From Sphingorhabdus_B arenilitoris (GTDB lineage: Bacteria; Pseudomonadota; Alphaproteobacteria; Sphingomonadales; Sphingomonadaceae), in the NCBI RefSeq assembly GCF_042651485.1, contig NZ_JBHSDH010000013.1:1612001-1676000 (forward strand): 64,000 bases of DNA. The letters are read 5' to 3'. Positions 44,084 through 52,663 of this stretch are shown in pieces. A program made the translations under genes and the position numbers. Every line of letters begins with the position of its first letter. The first letter of the stretch is position 1. The notes under the pieces were generated by a model that had not been told where the DNA came from, did no database searches, and saw only the letters and a program-made list of their open reading frames with translations.

Positions 44084-45784
44084 ATGGCAACTTCGCCAAC
44101 ACCAACCCGCGACGATTTCGCCGCAATGCTCGACGAATCACTCGGCGGCGCCGATGGCGGCTTTGAAGGCCGCGTTGTAAAAGGCACCGTAACCGCAATC
44201 GACAACGATCATGCCACAATCGACGTCGGCCTGAAATCCGAAGGCCGCGTGCCGCTGCGCGAATTTTCTTCGCCCGGAAAACCCGCCGAATTGAAAGTCG
44301 GCGATGAAGTCGAAGTCTTTGTTGACCGCGTAGAAAATATGAATGGCGAAGCGATGCTGAGCCGCGATCGCGCTCGCCGCGAAGCCGCATGGGATATATT
44401 GGAAGGCGAATTTGAACAAGAAAACCGCGTTGACGGAACCATTTTTGGCCGCGTCAAAGGCGGCTTTACCGTTGATCTGGGCGGCGCAGTAGCGTTCCTT
44501 CCCGGCAGCCAAGTTGATGTCCGCCCCGTGCGTGACGTCGGTCCGCTCATGGATATTGTGCAGCCTTTCGTGATCCTGAAAATGGACCGTAAGCGCGGCA
44601 ATATCGTTGTATCGCGCCGCGCGATCCTCGAAGAAACCCGCGCCGAACAGCGCAGCGGCTTAATCCAGAATCTCGAAGAGAATCAGGTTATCGAGGGCGT
44701 CGTCAAGAATATCACGGATTATGGCGCATTTGTTGACTTGGGCGGCATTGACGGCCTGCTCCATGTCACCGACATCAGCTACAAGCGGATCAACCACCCA
44801 TCCGAGGTCATCAATATCGGTGACACTGTGAAGGTTCAGATTGTTCGCATCAACCGCGATACACAGCGTATCTCGCTTGGCATGAAGCAATTGGAAGCTG
44901 ATCCATGGGATGCCGCGGTGCAGAAATATCCAGTTGGCGCGAAGCTAACCGGTGCAGTCACCAATATCACGGAATATGGTGCGTTCATCGAGCTGGAAGC
45001 TGGCATCGAAGGCTTGGTCCACGTTTCGGAAATGAGCTGGACCAAGAAGAATGTTCATCCTGGCAAAATCGTTTCGACCAGCCAGGAAGTCGATGTTGTC
45101 GTTCTCGACATCGACATGGAAAAACGCCGCATTTCGCTTGGCCTCAAACAAGCTCAGGACAATCCATGGGCCAGCTTTGAAGAGAAATTTCCCGTCGGTT
45201 CGACCGTCGAAGGCGAAGTTAAAAACGCAACCGAATTTGGTCTGTTCATCGGTCTTGACGGCGATGTGGACGGCATGGTCCATATGTCCGACATCGCATG
45301 GGGCATTTCGGGTGAAGAAGCCCTTCACCTGCACCGCAAGGGTGAAATGGTCAAAGCCGTGGTGCTCGACATCGACGCTGAGAAAGAACGCATTTCGCTT
45401 GGCATCAAGCAACTTGAAAAAGGCGCGCCATCGGCTGCTCCTTCGGCAAGCGGCCTGAAAAAAGGCGCAACCGTTACCGTCACTGTCCTTGAAGTGCGCG
45501 ATGGCGGGCTCGAAGTTCAGGCGGGCGAAGATGGCGTCACAGGCTTCATCAAACGCAGCGACCTTGGCCGCGACCGCGACGAACAACGTCCCGACCGTTT
45601 CCAAGTTGGTCAGAAATTCGACACGATGGTCACTGGATTTGACCGTTCGAAAAAACCGAATTTCTCGATCAAGGCATTGCAACTATCCGAAGAGAAGCAA
45701 GCGGTTGAACAATATGGTTCGTCCGATTCCGGTGCATCGCTTGGCGACATTTTGGGCGAAGCGCTCAAGAAGCAGGAAAAATAA
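44084..45784 (+). CDS. rpsA: 30S ribosomal protein S1
   Basis: 566 residues with six S1 RNA-binding repeats. They begin near residue 25 (GRVVKGTVTAIDNDHATIDVG) and recur at about 110, 195, 280, 365 and 455 with the KGxVxxIxxYGAFVxL pattern (e.g. ITDYGAFVDLGGIDGLLHVTDIS). The protein anchors mRNA on the ribosome during initiation. I start it at the ATG at 44084 (MATSPTPTRDDFAA) with AAGGA eight bases upstream, not at the ATG pair at 44063. A clear terminator follows. Confidence 0.97.
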   Translation: MATSPTPTRDDFAAMLDESLGGADGGFEGRVVKGTVTAIDNDHATIDVGLKSEGRVPLREFSSPGKPAELKVGDEVEVFVDRVENMNGEAMLSRDRARREAAWDILEGEFEQENRVDGTIFGRVKGGFTVDLGGAVAFLPGSQVDVRPVRDVGPLMDIVQPFVILKMDRKRGNIVVSRRAILEETRAEQRSGLIQNLEENQVIEGVVKNITDYGAFVDLGGIDGLLHVTDISYKRINHPSEVINIGDTVKVQIVRINRDTQRISLGMKQLEADPWDAAVQKYPVGAKLTGAVTNITEYGAFIELEAGIEGLVHVSEMSWTKKNVHPGKIVSTSQEVDVVVLDIDMEKRRISLGLKQAQDNPWASFEEKFPVGSTVEGEVKNATEFGLFIGLDGDVDGMVHMSDIAWGISGEEALHLHRKGEMVKAVVLDIDAEKERISLGIKQLEKGAPSAAPSASGLKKGATVTVTVLEVRDGGLEVQAGEDGVTGFIKRSDLGRDRDEQRPDRFQVGQKFDTMVTGFDRSKKPNFSIKALQLSEEKQAVEQYGSSDSGASLGDILGEALKKQEK

Positions 45785-45811
45785 GCAACTGCTTCAAATG
45801 AAAACAAAAAA

Positions 45812-45842
45812 CCCGCCGCGCTTCTGCCCGGCGGGTTTTTTT
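45812..45842 (+). terminator. Rho-independent terminator after rpsA
   Basis: Stem CCCGCCG (45812-45818) and CGGCGGG (45829-45835), 10-base loop, followed by seven T residues. It lies 28 bases after the rpsA stop and separates rpsA from ihfB. Confidence 0.9.
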
Positions 45843-46006
45843 ATGCGCCTTACCCCAATTGGGACGAAGAATTTTGCCATTTTCATTGTAAAATCGAAAA
45901 AAGTCTGCCAAAATTATGGTCTAAGTTCCGTGAAGTGCATGCGGCTATATGGGGGTATATCCGCAGGTTGGTTGCACTAGGTTCGTCATTTTTGAGGGAT
46001 AAACAC

Positions 46007-46285
46007 ATGATCCGATCCGAATTGGTTAAAAAGCTTGAGAGCGAAAATCAGGATCTCAAAACAGAAGAAGTAGAGCGGATCGTGGATCTGTTCTTCAATC
46101 AGATTATTCAGCGGCTGGCCGATGGTGGCCGCGTCGAACTGCGCGGCTTTGGCGCATTTTCAACCCGTGAGCGCAGCCCCCGTAAAGGCCGCAACCCGCG
46201 CACAGGAGAATCGGTGGACGTTCCGTCAAAACGCGTCCCCTATTTCAAACCGGGTAAGGAAGTACGCGAACGGTTGAATGGCTGA
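46007..46285 (+). CDS. ihfB: Integration host factor subunit beta
   Basis: 92-residue DNA-bending protein of the HU/IHF family; forms a heterodimer with IhfA. Visible are MIRSELVKKLESENQ, RVELRGFGAFSTRERSPRKGRNPRTG (minor-groove arm with Pro in RNPRTG) and the C-terminal VPYFKPGKEVRERL. It starts at the ATG at 46007 with GAGGGAT upstream. The order rpsA-ihfB is conserved in proteobacteria. Confidence 0.96.
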   Translation: MIRSELVKKLESENQDLKTEEVERIVDLFFNQIIQRLADGGRVELRGFGAFSTRERSPRKGRNPRTGESVDVPSKRVPYFKPGKEVRERLNG

Positions 46286-46295
46286 ACGCAATGAT

Positions 46296-46321
46296 ACGGG
46301 GCCCAATCAGGTCCCGTTTTT
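46296..46321 (+). terminator. Terminator after ihfB
   Basis: Eight-pair stem ACGGGGCC (46296-46303) and GGTCCCGT (46310-46317) with one G-U pair, six-base loop CAATCA, and a run of five T residues. It ends the ihfB transcript 11 bases after the stop. Confidence 0.88.
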
Positions 46322-46385
46322 CATTTTTCTTTCCAATAAGCTTGACCTGCAGGGCAATATATTGTTTTCGCAGCCGACACCTTAT

Positions 46386-46471
46386 GCGGACGTGGCGAAA
46401 TGGTAGACGCTACAGACTTAAAATCTGTTATCAGAAATGGTGTGCGGGTTCGAGTCCCGCCGTCCGCACCA
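46386..46471 (+). tRNA. tRNA-Leu (anticodon TAA)
   Basis: 86 nt with encoded CCA and the long variable arm of leucine tRNAs. Acceptor GCGGACG pairs with CGTCCGC, anticodon stem CAGAC/CTG frame the loop with TAA, and the T-arm is GCGGGTTCGAGTCCCGC. The metallo-hydrolase gene converges from the other side 33 bases away. Confidence 0.97.
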
Positions 46472-46504
46472 TCCTAAAATTCGATTATAGCTATTTTTTC
46501 TGGG

Positions 46505-47200
46505 CTATCGCCGCGCCGCAAGCACATCGTCAGCGACAAAGGCGTTGGTCCGCCGTTCATGGCCAAATTGGCTTGCGGGGCCATGGCCGGGGATGAAAGT
46601 CACATCATCGCCCAGCGGCCATAATTTCTGGGTGATCGCGTCGATCAGATGCTGATGATTGCCGCGCGGAAAATCCGTGCGGCCAATTGAACCTTGAAAT
46701 AGGACATCGCCGACAATCGCAAGCTTTGATGGGCCATGGTAAAAAATAACATGGCCAGGCGTATGACCCGGACAATGAATGACATCCAATGTCAGATTAC
46801 CCACGGTGACCGTGTCGCCATCATCCAGCCAGCGATCAGGTTCAAAAACCTGTCCATTGACGCCATATTTGCGTCCATCCTCGGCCAATTGCGATATCCA
46901 GAACCGGTCTTCCTTTTGCGGCCCTTCGATCGGCACGTCCAGTTCCTTGGCCAAAATCCCCGCCTCTCCGCAATGGTCAATATGGCCGTGAGTGATCAGG
47001 ATCTTTTCCAGCTCGACCCCGGTCTGCGCCAGCGCCGATTTGACCTTATGCAAATCACCGCCGGGATCCACCAACGCTGCCTTATTGGTGGCGGTGCACC
47101 AGATGAGCGAGCAATTTTGCTGCAGCGGTGTCACAGGAATGATTGCGGCTTTTAACGGCGGCTGCACCGCTGCTGTGCTATTAGAAAGATTATTCGTCAT
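46505..47200 (-). CDS. MBL-fold metallo-hydrolase, glyoxalase-II-like
   Basis: 231-residue metallo-beta-lactamase-fold hydrolase. The metal motif is THGHIDHCGEAG (HxHxDH), with further ligands in HCPGHTPGHV (His), VGDVLFQGSIGRTDFPRG (Asp) and FIPGHGP (His). These fit the YcbL/glyoxalase-II-like branch that acts on thioesters. A probable cytosolic enzyme. It stands between tRNA-Leu and the S24 repressor gene, on the same strand as the latter. Confidence 0.88.
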   Translation of the reverse strand: MTNNLSNSTAAVQPPLKAAIIPVTPLQQNCSLIWCTATNKAALVDPGGDLHKVKSALAQTGVELEKILITHGHIDHCGEAGILAKELDVPIEGPQKEDRFWISQLAEDGRKYGVNGQVFEPDRWLDDGDTVTVGNLTLDVIHCPGHTPGHVIFYHGPSKLAIVGDVLFQGSIGRTDFPRGNHQHLIDAITQKLWPLGDDVTFIPGHGPASQFGHERRTNAFVADDVLAARR

Positions 47201-47254
47201 GTCTGGCTATCTGGCGCGAATAGGCCGCCATGGCAAGGTTTTCTGATAGAATTA

Positions 47255-47896
47255 TCACAGCCGCCTGCCGGTCCAGACCACCCGGCCAATGACCGAAATA
47301 TCGGTGCCGGCAACATCGGGCCAATCCGGATAGGATGGATTATCGGATAGCACCGACAAACGTCCTGCGGGCCCCTTCGCCAATCGTTTCACCATCAACA
47401 CATCGTCCATGCGAATGACATGGATGCCATCGCGCAAGGGCCGCTGTGCTGCGCCGCGATCCACCATAATGTCATCACCATCGAGCAAAGTCGGCGACAT
47501 GCTGTCCCCTTGCACCCGGATCAGCGAAAGCAGCGATATATCGCTTGCCAGTTTTTTCAGCCATTTTTCATCAAAGCCAATCTGCCCCGCAATCCATTCT
47601 TCATCGGTCAATGCCCCCGCGCCCGCCGACGCACCAATTTCCAGTTTGGGCATAAGCCGCAGCCCGGCAGGCATTTGCGCTCTTCCCTCTGGCCCGCCCA
47701 GATCCGTTTCGGAAACACCGAAATATCGGGCCAATATCCCGCGTTCGCGTTCACCCAGAAAACGCGGCGTGCCGCGCTTAATATATTGTTGAATATAGGC
47801 GGCATTTTTGCCGATCAATTTGGACAAGCCAGCATAATCATCGCCATTGTCCGTAATCAAACGGTCCAAAACCACCCTAGGGTCATTTTCATCCAT
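47255..47896 (-). CDS. S24-family (LexA/CI-like) repressor
   Basis: 213 residues from the ATG at 47896; the frame is open upstream to 48106, but that part overlaps the divergent gene and lacks homology. The N-terminal Xre-like HTH (about 12-50; YAGLSKLIGKNAAYIQQYIKRG) is followed by a linker and a C-terminal S24 peptidase domain, with the serine in VQGDSMSPTLLDGD and the lysine in DVLMVKRLAKG. RecA-stimulated self-cleavage is the family mechanism, though a clear Ala-Gly cleavage site is only suggested by SAGAGAL. Two palindromes lie directly upstream, between this gene and the divergent small genes. Confidence 0.88.
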   Translation of the reverse strand: MDENDPRVVLDRLITDNGDDYAGLSKLIGKNAAYIQQYIKRGTPRFLGERERGILARYFGVSETDLGGPEGRAQMPAGLRLMPKLEIGASAGAGALTDEEWIAGQIGFDEKWLKKLASDISLLSLIRVQGDSMSPTLLDGDDIMVDRGAAQRPLRDGIHVIRMDDVLMVKRLAKGPAGRLSVLSDNPSYPDWPDVAGTDISVIGRVVWTGRRL

Positions 47897-47911
47897 TTCG
47901 GCTTCATAGCA

Positions 47912-47945
47912 TAGGATTTTTCCTAGACAAGTAGGATTTCGCCTA
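47912..47945. promoter_or_regulatory. Twin operator of the S24 repressor
   Basis: Two 14-bp palindromes, TAGGATTTTTCCTA (47912-47925) and TAGGATTTCGCCTA (47932-47945), share the pattern TAGGATTT..CCTA. Their centres are 20 bp apart, two helical turns, as expected for cooperative binding of repressor dimers. They lie in the 129-bp gap between the divergent starts at 47896 and 48026. Confidence 0.72.
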
Positions 47946-48025
47946 TCATTGATGTTCCTGATTTGTTCGCATCGATTCGTTCCGGCTGGAGCGTGGCGGA
48001 TCCGGTTGCAAGAAAAGGAGATGAA

Positions 48026-48214
48026 ATGTTTATCAACCGCGAAATCGAAAAATTCCTGATCGAACAGGATATGCCCGCCACAAAATTTGGCCGTCTTGCC
48101 GCGCATGACCCGCGCCTCGTGCTCGACATTCGCATGGGCCGCGAATTGCGAAGCGGCACAATTGTAAAGCTGCGCTCATTTATGAACCGTTATCGGCAGG
48201 AGTGCGGCATATGA
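48026..48214 (+). CDS. Small HTH-like protein
   Basis: 62 residues from the ATG at 48026 with AAGGAG six bases upstream. The sequence FLIEQDMPATKFGRLAAHDP followed by RLVLDIRMGRELRSGTIVKL looks like a minimal helix-turn-helix (MPATKFGRLA... recognition-like helix), seen in short alphaproteobacterial proteins of unknown role. It is divergent from the S24 repressor and overlaps the next gene by four bases (ATGA). A partner or antagonist of the repressor is possible but unproven. Confidence 0.7.
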   Translation: MFINREIEKFLIEQDMPATKFGRLAAHDPRLVLDIRMGRELRSGTIVKLRSFMNRYRQECGI

Positions 48215-48516
48215 CCGGAACAGCCGATGAAATGCGCCTGAAATCAGAATTGATGCAACTAATTACCCCTGCACAAATCACAAAAATTGAAAGCCGCGAT
48301 TGGTGCAGCGCCACATTTCAGGGACGGCAGCTGCGCTATGATATCCTGTGGCAGGGGCGCGCAGGACAAGCCGGTGTCAGCCGGTTGGCAAGCCTATTGC
48401 CCGATCACCCATTCCCGCTGGAAAGGCATTTTATTGCGGACATCATCGTTGAAAATATTTCGGATCTTGACGCTGAAACTACGGCAGAGATTAGCATATT
48501 GATGATCGCGGATTAG
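48211..48516 (+). CDS. Hypothetical protein coupled to the small HTH gene
   Basis: 101 residues from the ATG at 48211, whose ATGA overlaps the upstream stop. It has one cysteine (Cys32, in SRDWCSATFQG) and a predicted alpha/beta pattern (RQLRYDILWQGRAG, ERHFIADIIVENISDLD), with no known family. Cotranscription with the HTH-like gene under control of the twin operator is likely. A palindrome resembling the operator (AGGAAATTTCCT, 48531-48542) lies just after its stop. Confidence 0.65.
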   Translation: MTGTADEMRLKSELMQLITPAQITKIESRDWCSATFQGRQLRYDILWQGRAGQAGVSRLASLLPDHPFPLERHFIADIIVENISDLDAETTAEISILMIAD

Positions 48517-48543
48517 GCATAATGAGCCAAAGGAAATTTCCTA

Positions 48544-49638
48544 TTAACGGTTATTCATCCGCCTCAATGTCTCCAAAGCGGCATTGAGCGCATCGTCCAT
48601 TTCTTCTTCGGCGGCGGCATTTACGGGTTGCGGCGGGGAGGCTGGCACGGCCTCCAATGGTGGGCGTGTCATCGGTTTGGGATCGGCACGCTCCTGCGCC
48701 GGCGATGGCACCGGTAAAGGTGCAGCGGGCGGCGCAATGGGCGGCTCGGCATCAGCCTGTTGATGCGCTTGAACTGCAATTTGTGGTTCGGCCTGTGCGC
48801 GCAGCATTTGTGCGGCCACTTTTTCCAGCTCATCCAATTGTTTTTTGCGTTCGGCAACCGCAGCCTCCATTTGCGCCACCATTTCGGCCAAACTGGCCCC
48901 TGGCTTCGTGGTGGGGGCGGGCTTCGCGGTGGGGGCGGGTTGGTCCACAGGAGTGGCAGGCAGTGGCGGGGCCGGTAGAGGGGCCGAGGGCTGGGCTGGT
49001 TCGGGCGAGACGGCAATATTTGGCTCCTGAGCCGCCATCCAAGCTTCTTGTTCCGGCGATGCGGCAAGTTTAGATATATTCGGCGCAGCTGCCTGCTGAT
49101 CGCCCATTAAATCGGCTCCAGCCAGATCGGTTAGTGCCGATATGGGTTTTCGCACGGGTGCGTCCGGATGACTATCTTGGCCCCGCAATTTCGGCAGGTC
49201 GGCAAGATCAAATATGTCATCTTCACCGCGTTGCCAGGGCATTTTGGGGCGAATAAGCCCGGCCAAGCGCTGTTTGATTGCGGCAAATGCACCGCCGCTT
49301 TGCTGACCGCTTTCGGCGGCCGAGCGGGCGGCATGGTGATCTACGGCTTCGCTACGCGCTTCGGAAGCCATCTCGCCCTCTTTGGGGCGCAGCACCAGTG
49401 CGAGCAACAGCAATAGAGCAACGGCGCCTGTGCCAAATGCGATTAACGCCCGCGCTGTATCGCCGAGCGGCGCAGCGGTCGCCGGAAATAACTCGGATAA
49501 GCCGGTGGCACCGGTGATCGATTCGAGGATGGATACAGGAATAAACATTGTGCCAGCCGCAGCAATCACGCTGCCGCCTATCGCCATCATTATGGCTTTC
49601 ATCTGGTTATTGTTCGGGCTTATCATACCCATATCCAC
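48544..49638 (-). CDS. Hypothetical Pro/Ala/Gln-rich membrane protein
   Basis: 364 residues. Two hydrophobic helices at about 14-38 and 58-82 lead into a long hydrophilic part rich in Pro, Ala and Gln (about 185-345), interrupted by a coiled-coil segment (ASLAEMVAQMEAAVAERKKQLDELEK..., about 250-290). The C-terminal EEEMDDALNAALETLRRMNNR is a short helix. No enzyme motif. A scaffold or envelope-linking role is possible by architecture only. The start could be M1 or the later ATGs. Confidence 0.65.
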   Translation of the reverse strand: MDMGMISPNNNQMKAIMMAIGGSVIAAAGTMFIPVSILESITGATGLSELFPATAAPLGDTARALIAFGTGAVALLLLLALVLRPKEGEMASEARSEAVDHHAARSAAESGQQSGGAFAAIKQRLAGLIRPKMPWQRGEDDIFDLADLPKLRGQDSHPDAPVRKPISALTDLAGADLMGDQQAAAPNISKLAASPEQEAWMAAQEPNIAVSPEPAQPSAPLPAPPLPATPVDQPAPTAKPAPTTKPGASLAEMVAQMEAAVAERKKQLDELEKVAAQMLRAQAEPQIAVQAHQQADAEPPIAPPAAPLPVPSPAQERADPKPMTRPPLEAVPASPPQPVNAAAEEEMDDALNAALETLRRMNNR

Positions 49639-49660
49639 TGGCTCCGGTTTTGCCCGTCTG

Positions 49661-50893
49661 TCAGGCTGCTTTACAAATACTGCTCTGACCTAACAGCAAA
49701 TGGTAAACAGGATCGTAACGATGAATATTTTCTTGCCAGTTCCGTTCTTTGGCAACAAAGGCGCGGGCCGTTTGACGCCGATTGTCCCATAAAGCCCGCG
49801 AATCCAATAAGCCTTCCAATGCCGCCGCGATACCCGCAGGATTGTCGGCTGGGAATAAGGTGCCGGTCACGCCATCTTCGATCAATTCCCGGTGCCCGCC
49901 GACATCGGATGCCGCCACCAGCCGCCCCTGCGCCATGGCCTCGAGCGGTTTTAAGGGCGTCACCAAATCGGTCAGCCGCATCGATTTGCGCGGATAGGCC
50001 AATATATCGACAAGGCTATAATATAGCTCAACCTGATCATGCGGGACGCGGCCGACGAAATGGATTTTATCTGCCGCCGGTGACGCCTGCGCCCATGCTC
50101 GCAGCGGCGCCTCCATTGGCCCGCCGCCAACCAGCAGTAAGTGGGCGTCCTTCACGCTGCCTTTCATATGCGCCATTGCAGCTATCAGGTCATCCAAGCC
50201 TTCATAATCGTAAAAGCTGCCAATATAGCCGATAACATCCTTGCCAATCAGGCCCAGCTGCGCGGCAAGAGCATCGTCACGCGGAGCCGGATTTCCGAAC
50301 AGCTCCATATCGACGCCATTGGGTGAAACGATAATTTTGTCCGCCGCTACGCCGCGCTGAATCAAATCACCGCGCAATCCTTCACATATCACGGCAACCG
50401 CATCGGCCTTTGCCACGACGTGATTTTCAAGCGCGCGGGTCAGGCGGTATTTGGCCGAACCTTCGCTGCCTGTGCCATTGCCGACCGCGGCATCCTCCCA
50501 AAAAGCGCGAATCTCATACACCAGTGGTAGCCCGAGCCGCTGTGCTGCCCAAGCTGCGGCCAAACCATTGAGCGCAGGCGAATGGGCGTGCAGCAAGTCA
50601 AATGGCCATCGGCGGTGAAGGGCGCAAATGGCATCAGCCAGTACCGAAACCTCGCGCCATTCGCGCAAAGGACTGGGACCACTTGCTTCGGCGGTGCAGC
50701 GGTGGAAAGTTAATCCTTCGACCGCCTCGATGTCCAACCCGCGGGTTTCGCCATGCTGATATTGCCGCACGCTGGTTATTCCGGCAACATCCCAGCCAGC
50801 GGCGATCTGTGCTTTCATAATCGCGCGGGTGCGAAATGTGTAACCGCTGTGGAGCGGCAGGCTATGATCCAAAATGTGCAATATACGCGGCAT
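49661..50893 (-). CDS. Glycosyltransferase, exosortase A system-associated type
   Basis: 410-residue GT-B fold glycosyltransferase (family GT4-like). The N-terminal segment RILHILDHSLPLHSGYTFRTRAI is the hallmark of the exosortase-A-associated (PEP-CTERM/EpsH locus) group. The C-terminal Rossmann lobe has GYIGSFYDYEGLDDLIAAM, HFVGRVPHDQV and the E-x7-E type DIGGHRELI region (here SDVGGHRELIEDG). No PEP-CTERM protein or exosortase is in the window. It is divergent from the small gene at 51006. Confidence 0.85.
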   Translation of the reverse strand: MPRILHILDHSLPLHSGYTFRTRAIMKAQIAAGWDVAGITSVRQYQHGETRGLDIEAVEGLTFHRCTAEASGPSPLREWREVSVLADAICALHRRWPFDLLHAHSPALNGLAAAWAAQRLGLPLVYEIRAFWEDAAVGNGTGSEGSAKYRLTRALENHVVAKADAVAVICEGLRGDLIQRGVAADKIIVSPNGVDMELFGNPAPRDDALAAQLGLIGKDVIGYIGSFYDYEGLDDLIAAMAHMKGSVKDAHLLLVGGGPMEAPLRAWAQASPAADKIHFVGRVPHDQVELYYSLVDILAYPRKSMRLTDLVTPLKPLEAMAQGRLVAASDVGGHRELIEDGVTGTLFPADNPAGIAAALEGLLDSRALWDNRRQTARAFVAKERNWQENIHRYDPVYHLLLGQSSICKAA

Positions 50894-51005
50894 GATGGCG
50901 TTTTATTTGGCAGAAAAGGATTAACGGGACGTCAACCCAATCTGTCTATGGGATGGAAGAGCCGATATTTTTCGGGCAATTATTTGGGATTTGCAGCCGC
51001 GTATC

Positions 51006-51242
51006 ATGATCGACAATTTTTCGATATTACTCAGCCACGGTCTGCTGCTGATTACATTCTGGATATTGATCCGGCGTGATGACACCGATGTGGAGGAGCC
51101 ACCCGTGCCCGATAGCGAGCCCGAAGGTTTTGCCCATGGCCGCGTCAAAAGCGGCAGAGTGAACCGGCCCAAACCGCAAAATCCCTTCAAGCGTAAGCCA
51201 GCGGTTCCGCCAAACAAAAAAGGGGGAGCAGGCGATGCGTGA
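51006..51242 (+). CDS. Small protein upstream of the O-glycosylation ligase
   Basis: 78 residues from the ATG at 51006 (a TTG at 50991 is also in frame). One hydrophobic helix (about 4-22; FSILLSHGLLLITFWILI) is followed by a basic, proline-rich tail (PPNKKGGAGDA). No recognised family. Its last eight bases overlap the ligase ATG at 51235, so translation is coupled. Confidence 0.6.
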   Translation: MIDNFSILLSHGLLLITFWILIRRDDTDVEEPPVPDSEPEGFAHGRVKSGRVNRPKPQNPFKRKPAVPPNKKGGAGDA

Positions 51243-52617
51243 CCTCATTTTTGTGGCATATGTCGGGGCGATCTTGCTGCTGGCGTTCAACCGGCCTTTT
51301 ATCTTCACGCTGATCTATGCCTATATCGATATATGCTCGCCGCAGCGGCTCAGCTATTTTATGCTCAATTCCATTCCCTTGTCGCTGATCGTATTTGCGC
51401 TTGCGGTGCTGGGATTTTTGGTCAGCGATGACAAGAAAAATGTCCGCCTTTCGCCGCGATGGGCGCTGCTCGTTTTCCTGCTGATCTATTGCGGCTATAC
51501 TACGACAGTGGCAGTGGAGCCGGTGGCGGTTTGGGAAAAATGGGACTGGGTGTGGAAAGCGCTTGTTTTTGCGGCCTTCCTCCCGCTGACGCTGACCACA
51601 AAGCTGCGGATTGAAGCATTGGTGCTGACCATGGTGCTATGCGCATCGGCGCTAATTGTGACAGGCGGCATCAAAACGATGGCGGGCGGCGGTGGATATG
51701 GCCTGCTCGTCCTGTTGATCGACGATTATAGCGGCCTGTTTGAAGGCAGTATCATCAGCTGCGTCGCTATTGCTGTTATCCCGCTCATCCTGTGGCTGTC
51801 AAAACATGGCACGATATTTAAACCGGAATGGCGAGTCACCGCCTATGCCGCTGCCCTCGTCTTTGCGTGCTTGCTTATTCCCGTAGGGACGCAGGCGCGA
51901 ACCGGAATTATCTGCATTGCGGTATTGGGCATATTGATGCTGCGTTTTGTCCGGTACCGGATGCTATATCTGGGCGGTGCGGCGCTGCTTGGCCTTGCCG
52001 CTATTCCGTTGTTGCCGCAAAGCTTTACCGAGCGAGCGGACACAATCAAAAATTACAAGCAGGACGAATCCGCTTTTACCCGGATAGCCGTTTGGAAATG
52101 GACATGGGAATTTGCCAAGGATCACCCGCTGGGCGGCGGCTTCAACAGCTACCGCCAGAATAAAATCGTTTATGATATTGAACAAAAAGCGGACCCCGAT
52201 GCCCCCGCCGGTGCTTATCCAGCCGAAACCGGCCCCAAGCAGGTGGTCGATGAAAGCCGCGCTTTTCACAGCAGCTATTTCGAAATGCTGGGGGAACAGG
52301 GCTATCCCGGCCTGATCGTTTGGCTGATTATCCATATTGGCGGGGTGTGGCGAATGGAGTTTCTGGCCCGGCTATATCGCAAACGGGCGCGCGATGACGA
52401 GGCATGGGTCGCGCCGCTGGCCACGGCATTGCAAAATGCGCAGATCATCTATCTGGTCGGGTCGCTATTCGTCGGCATCGCGTTTCAGCCCTTTGTCTAT
52501 ATGCTGATCGGTTTGCAAATCGGGCTCGATACCTATTTGGCCCGGCGGCGCAAAGAAGCCGCTTGGCGGCCCATTAAGAAGCAACGGATCAAAACCGCGA
52601 GCACCGCGGTGGTGTAA
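51235..52617 (+). CDS. O-antigen-ligase-like protein, exosortase A-associated
   Basis: 460-residue membrane protein with about 10-12 helices and the Wzy_C/O-antigen-ligase signature region (ERADTIKNYKQDESAFTRIAVWKWTWEF) and the large periplasmic loop DESRAFHSSYFEMLGEQGYPGL. The sequence follows the O-glycosylation ligase linked to exosortase A systems (TIGR03097 style). It would attach or polymerise glycans on the periplasmic side. Together with the divergent glycosyltransferase it forms an orphan pair without exosortase or XrtA-locus genes in view. Confidence 0.85.
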   Translation: MRDLIFVAYVGAILLLAFNRPFIFTLIYAYIDICSPQRLSYFMLNSIPLSLIVFALAVLGFLVSDDKKNVRLSPRWALLVFLLIYCGYTTTVAVEPVAVWEKWDWVWKALVFAAFLPLTLTTKLRIEALVLTMVLCASALIVTGGIKTMAGGGGYGLLVLLIDDYSGLFEGSIISCVAIAVIPLILWLSKHGTIFKPEWRVTAYAAALVFACLLIPVGTQARTGIICIAVLGILMLRFVRYRMLYLGGAALLGLAAIPLLPQSFTERADTIKNYKQDESAFTRIAVWKWTWEFAKDHPLGGGFNSYRQNKIVYDIEQKADPDAPAGAYPAETGPKQVVDESRAFHSSYFEMLGEQGYPGLIVWLIIHIGGVWRMEFLARLYRKRARDDEAWVAPLATALQNAQIIYLVGSLFVGIAFQPFVYMLIGLQIGLDTYLARRRKEAAWRPIKKQRIKTASTAVV

Positions 52618-52663
52618 AATCCGGCGTTGTCACAGCGCGCCAATCCCCCTAACAGATGGCGCT

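Noticed and set aside
44945..45682. 245-residue open frame opposite rpsA
   Set aside because: Covers the S1 repeats of rpsA on the other strand; the repeated S1 sequence keeps the opposite frame open.
46386..48516. Prophage or island downstream of tRNA-Leu
   Set aside because: Apart from the CI-like repressor there is no integrase, phage structural gene or repeated tRNA end, and composition does not change.
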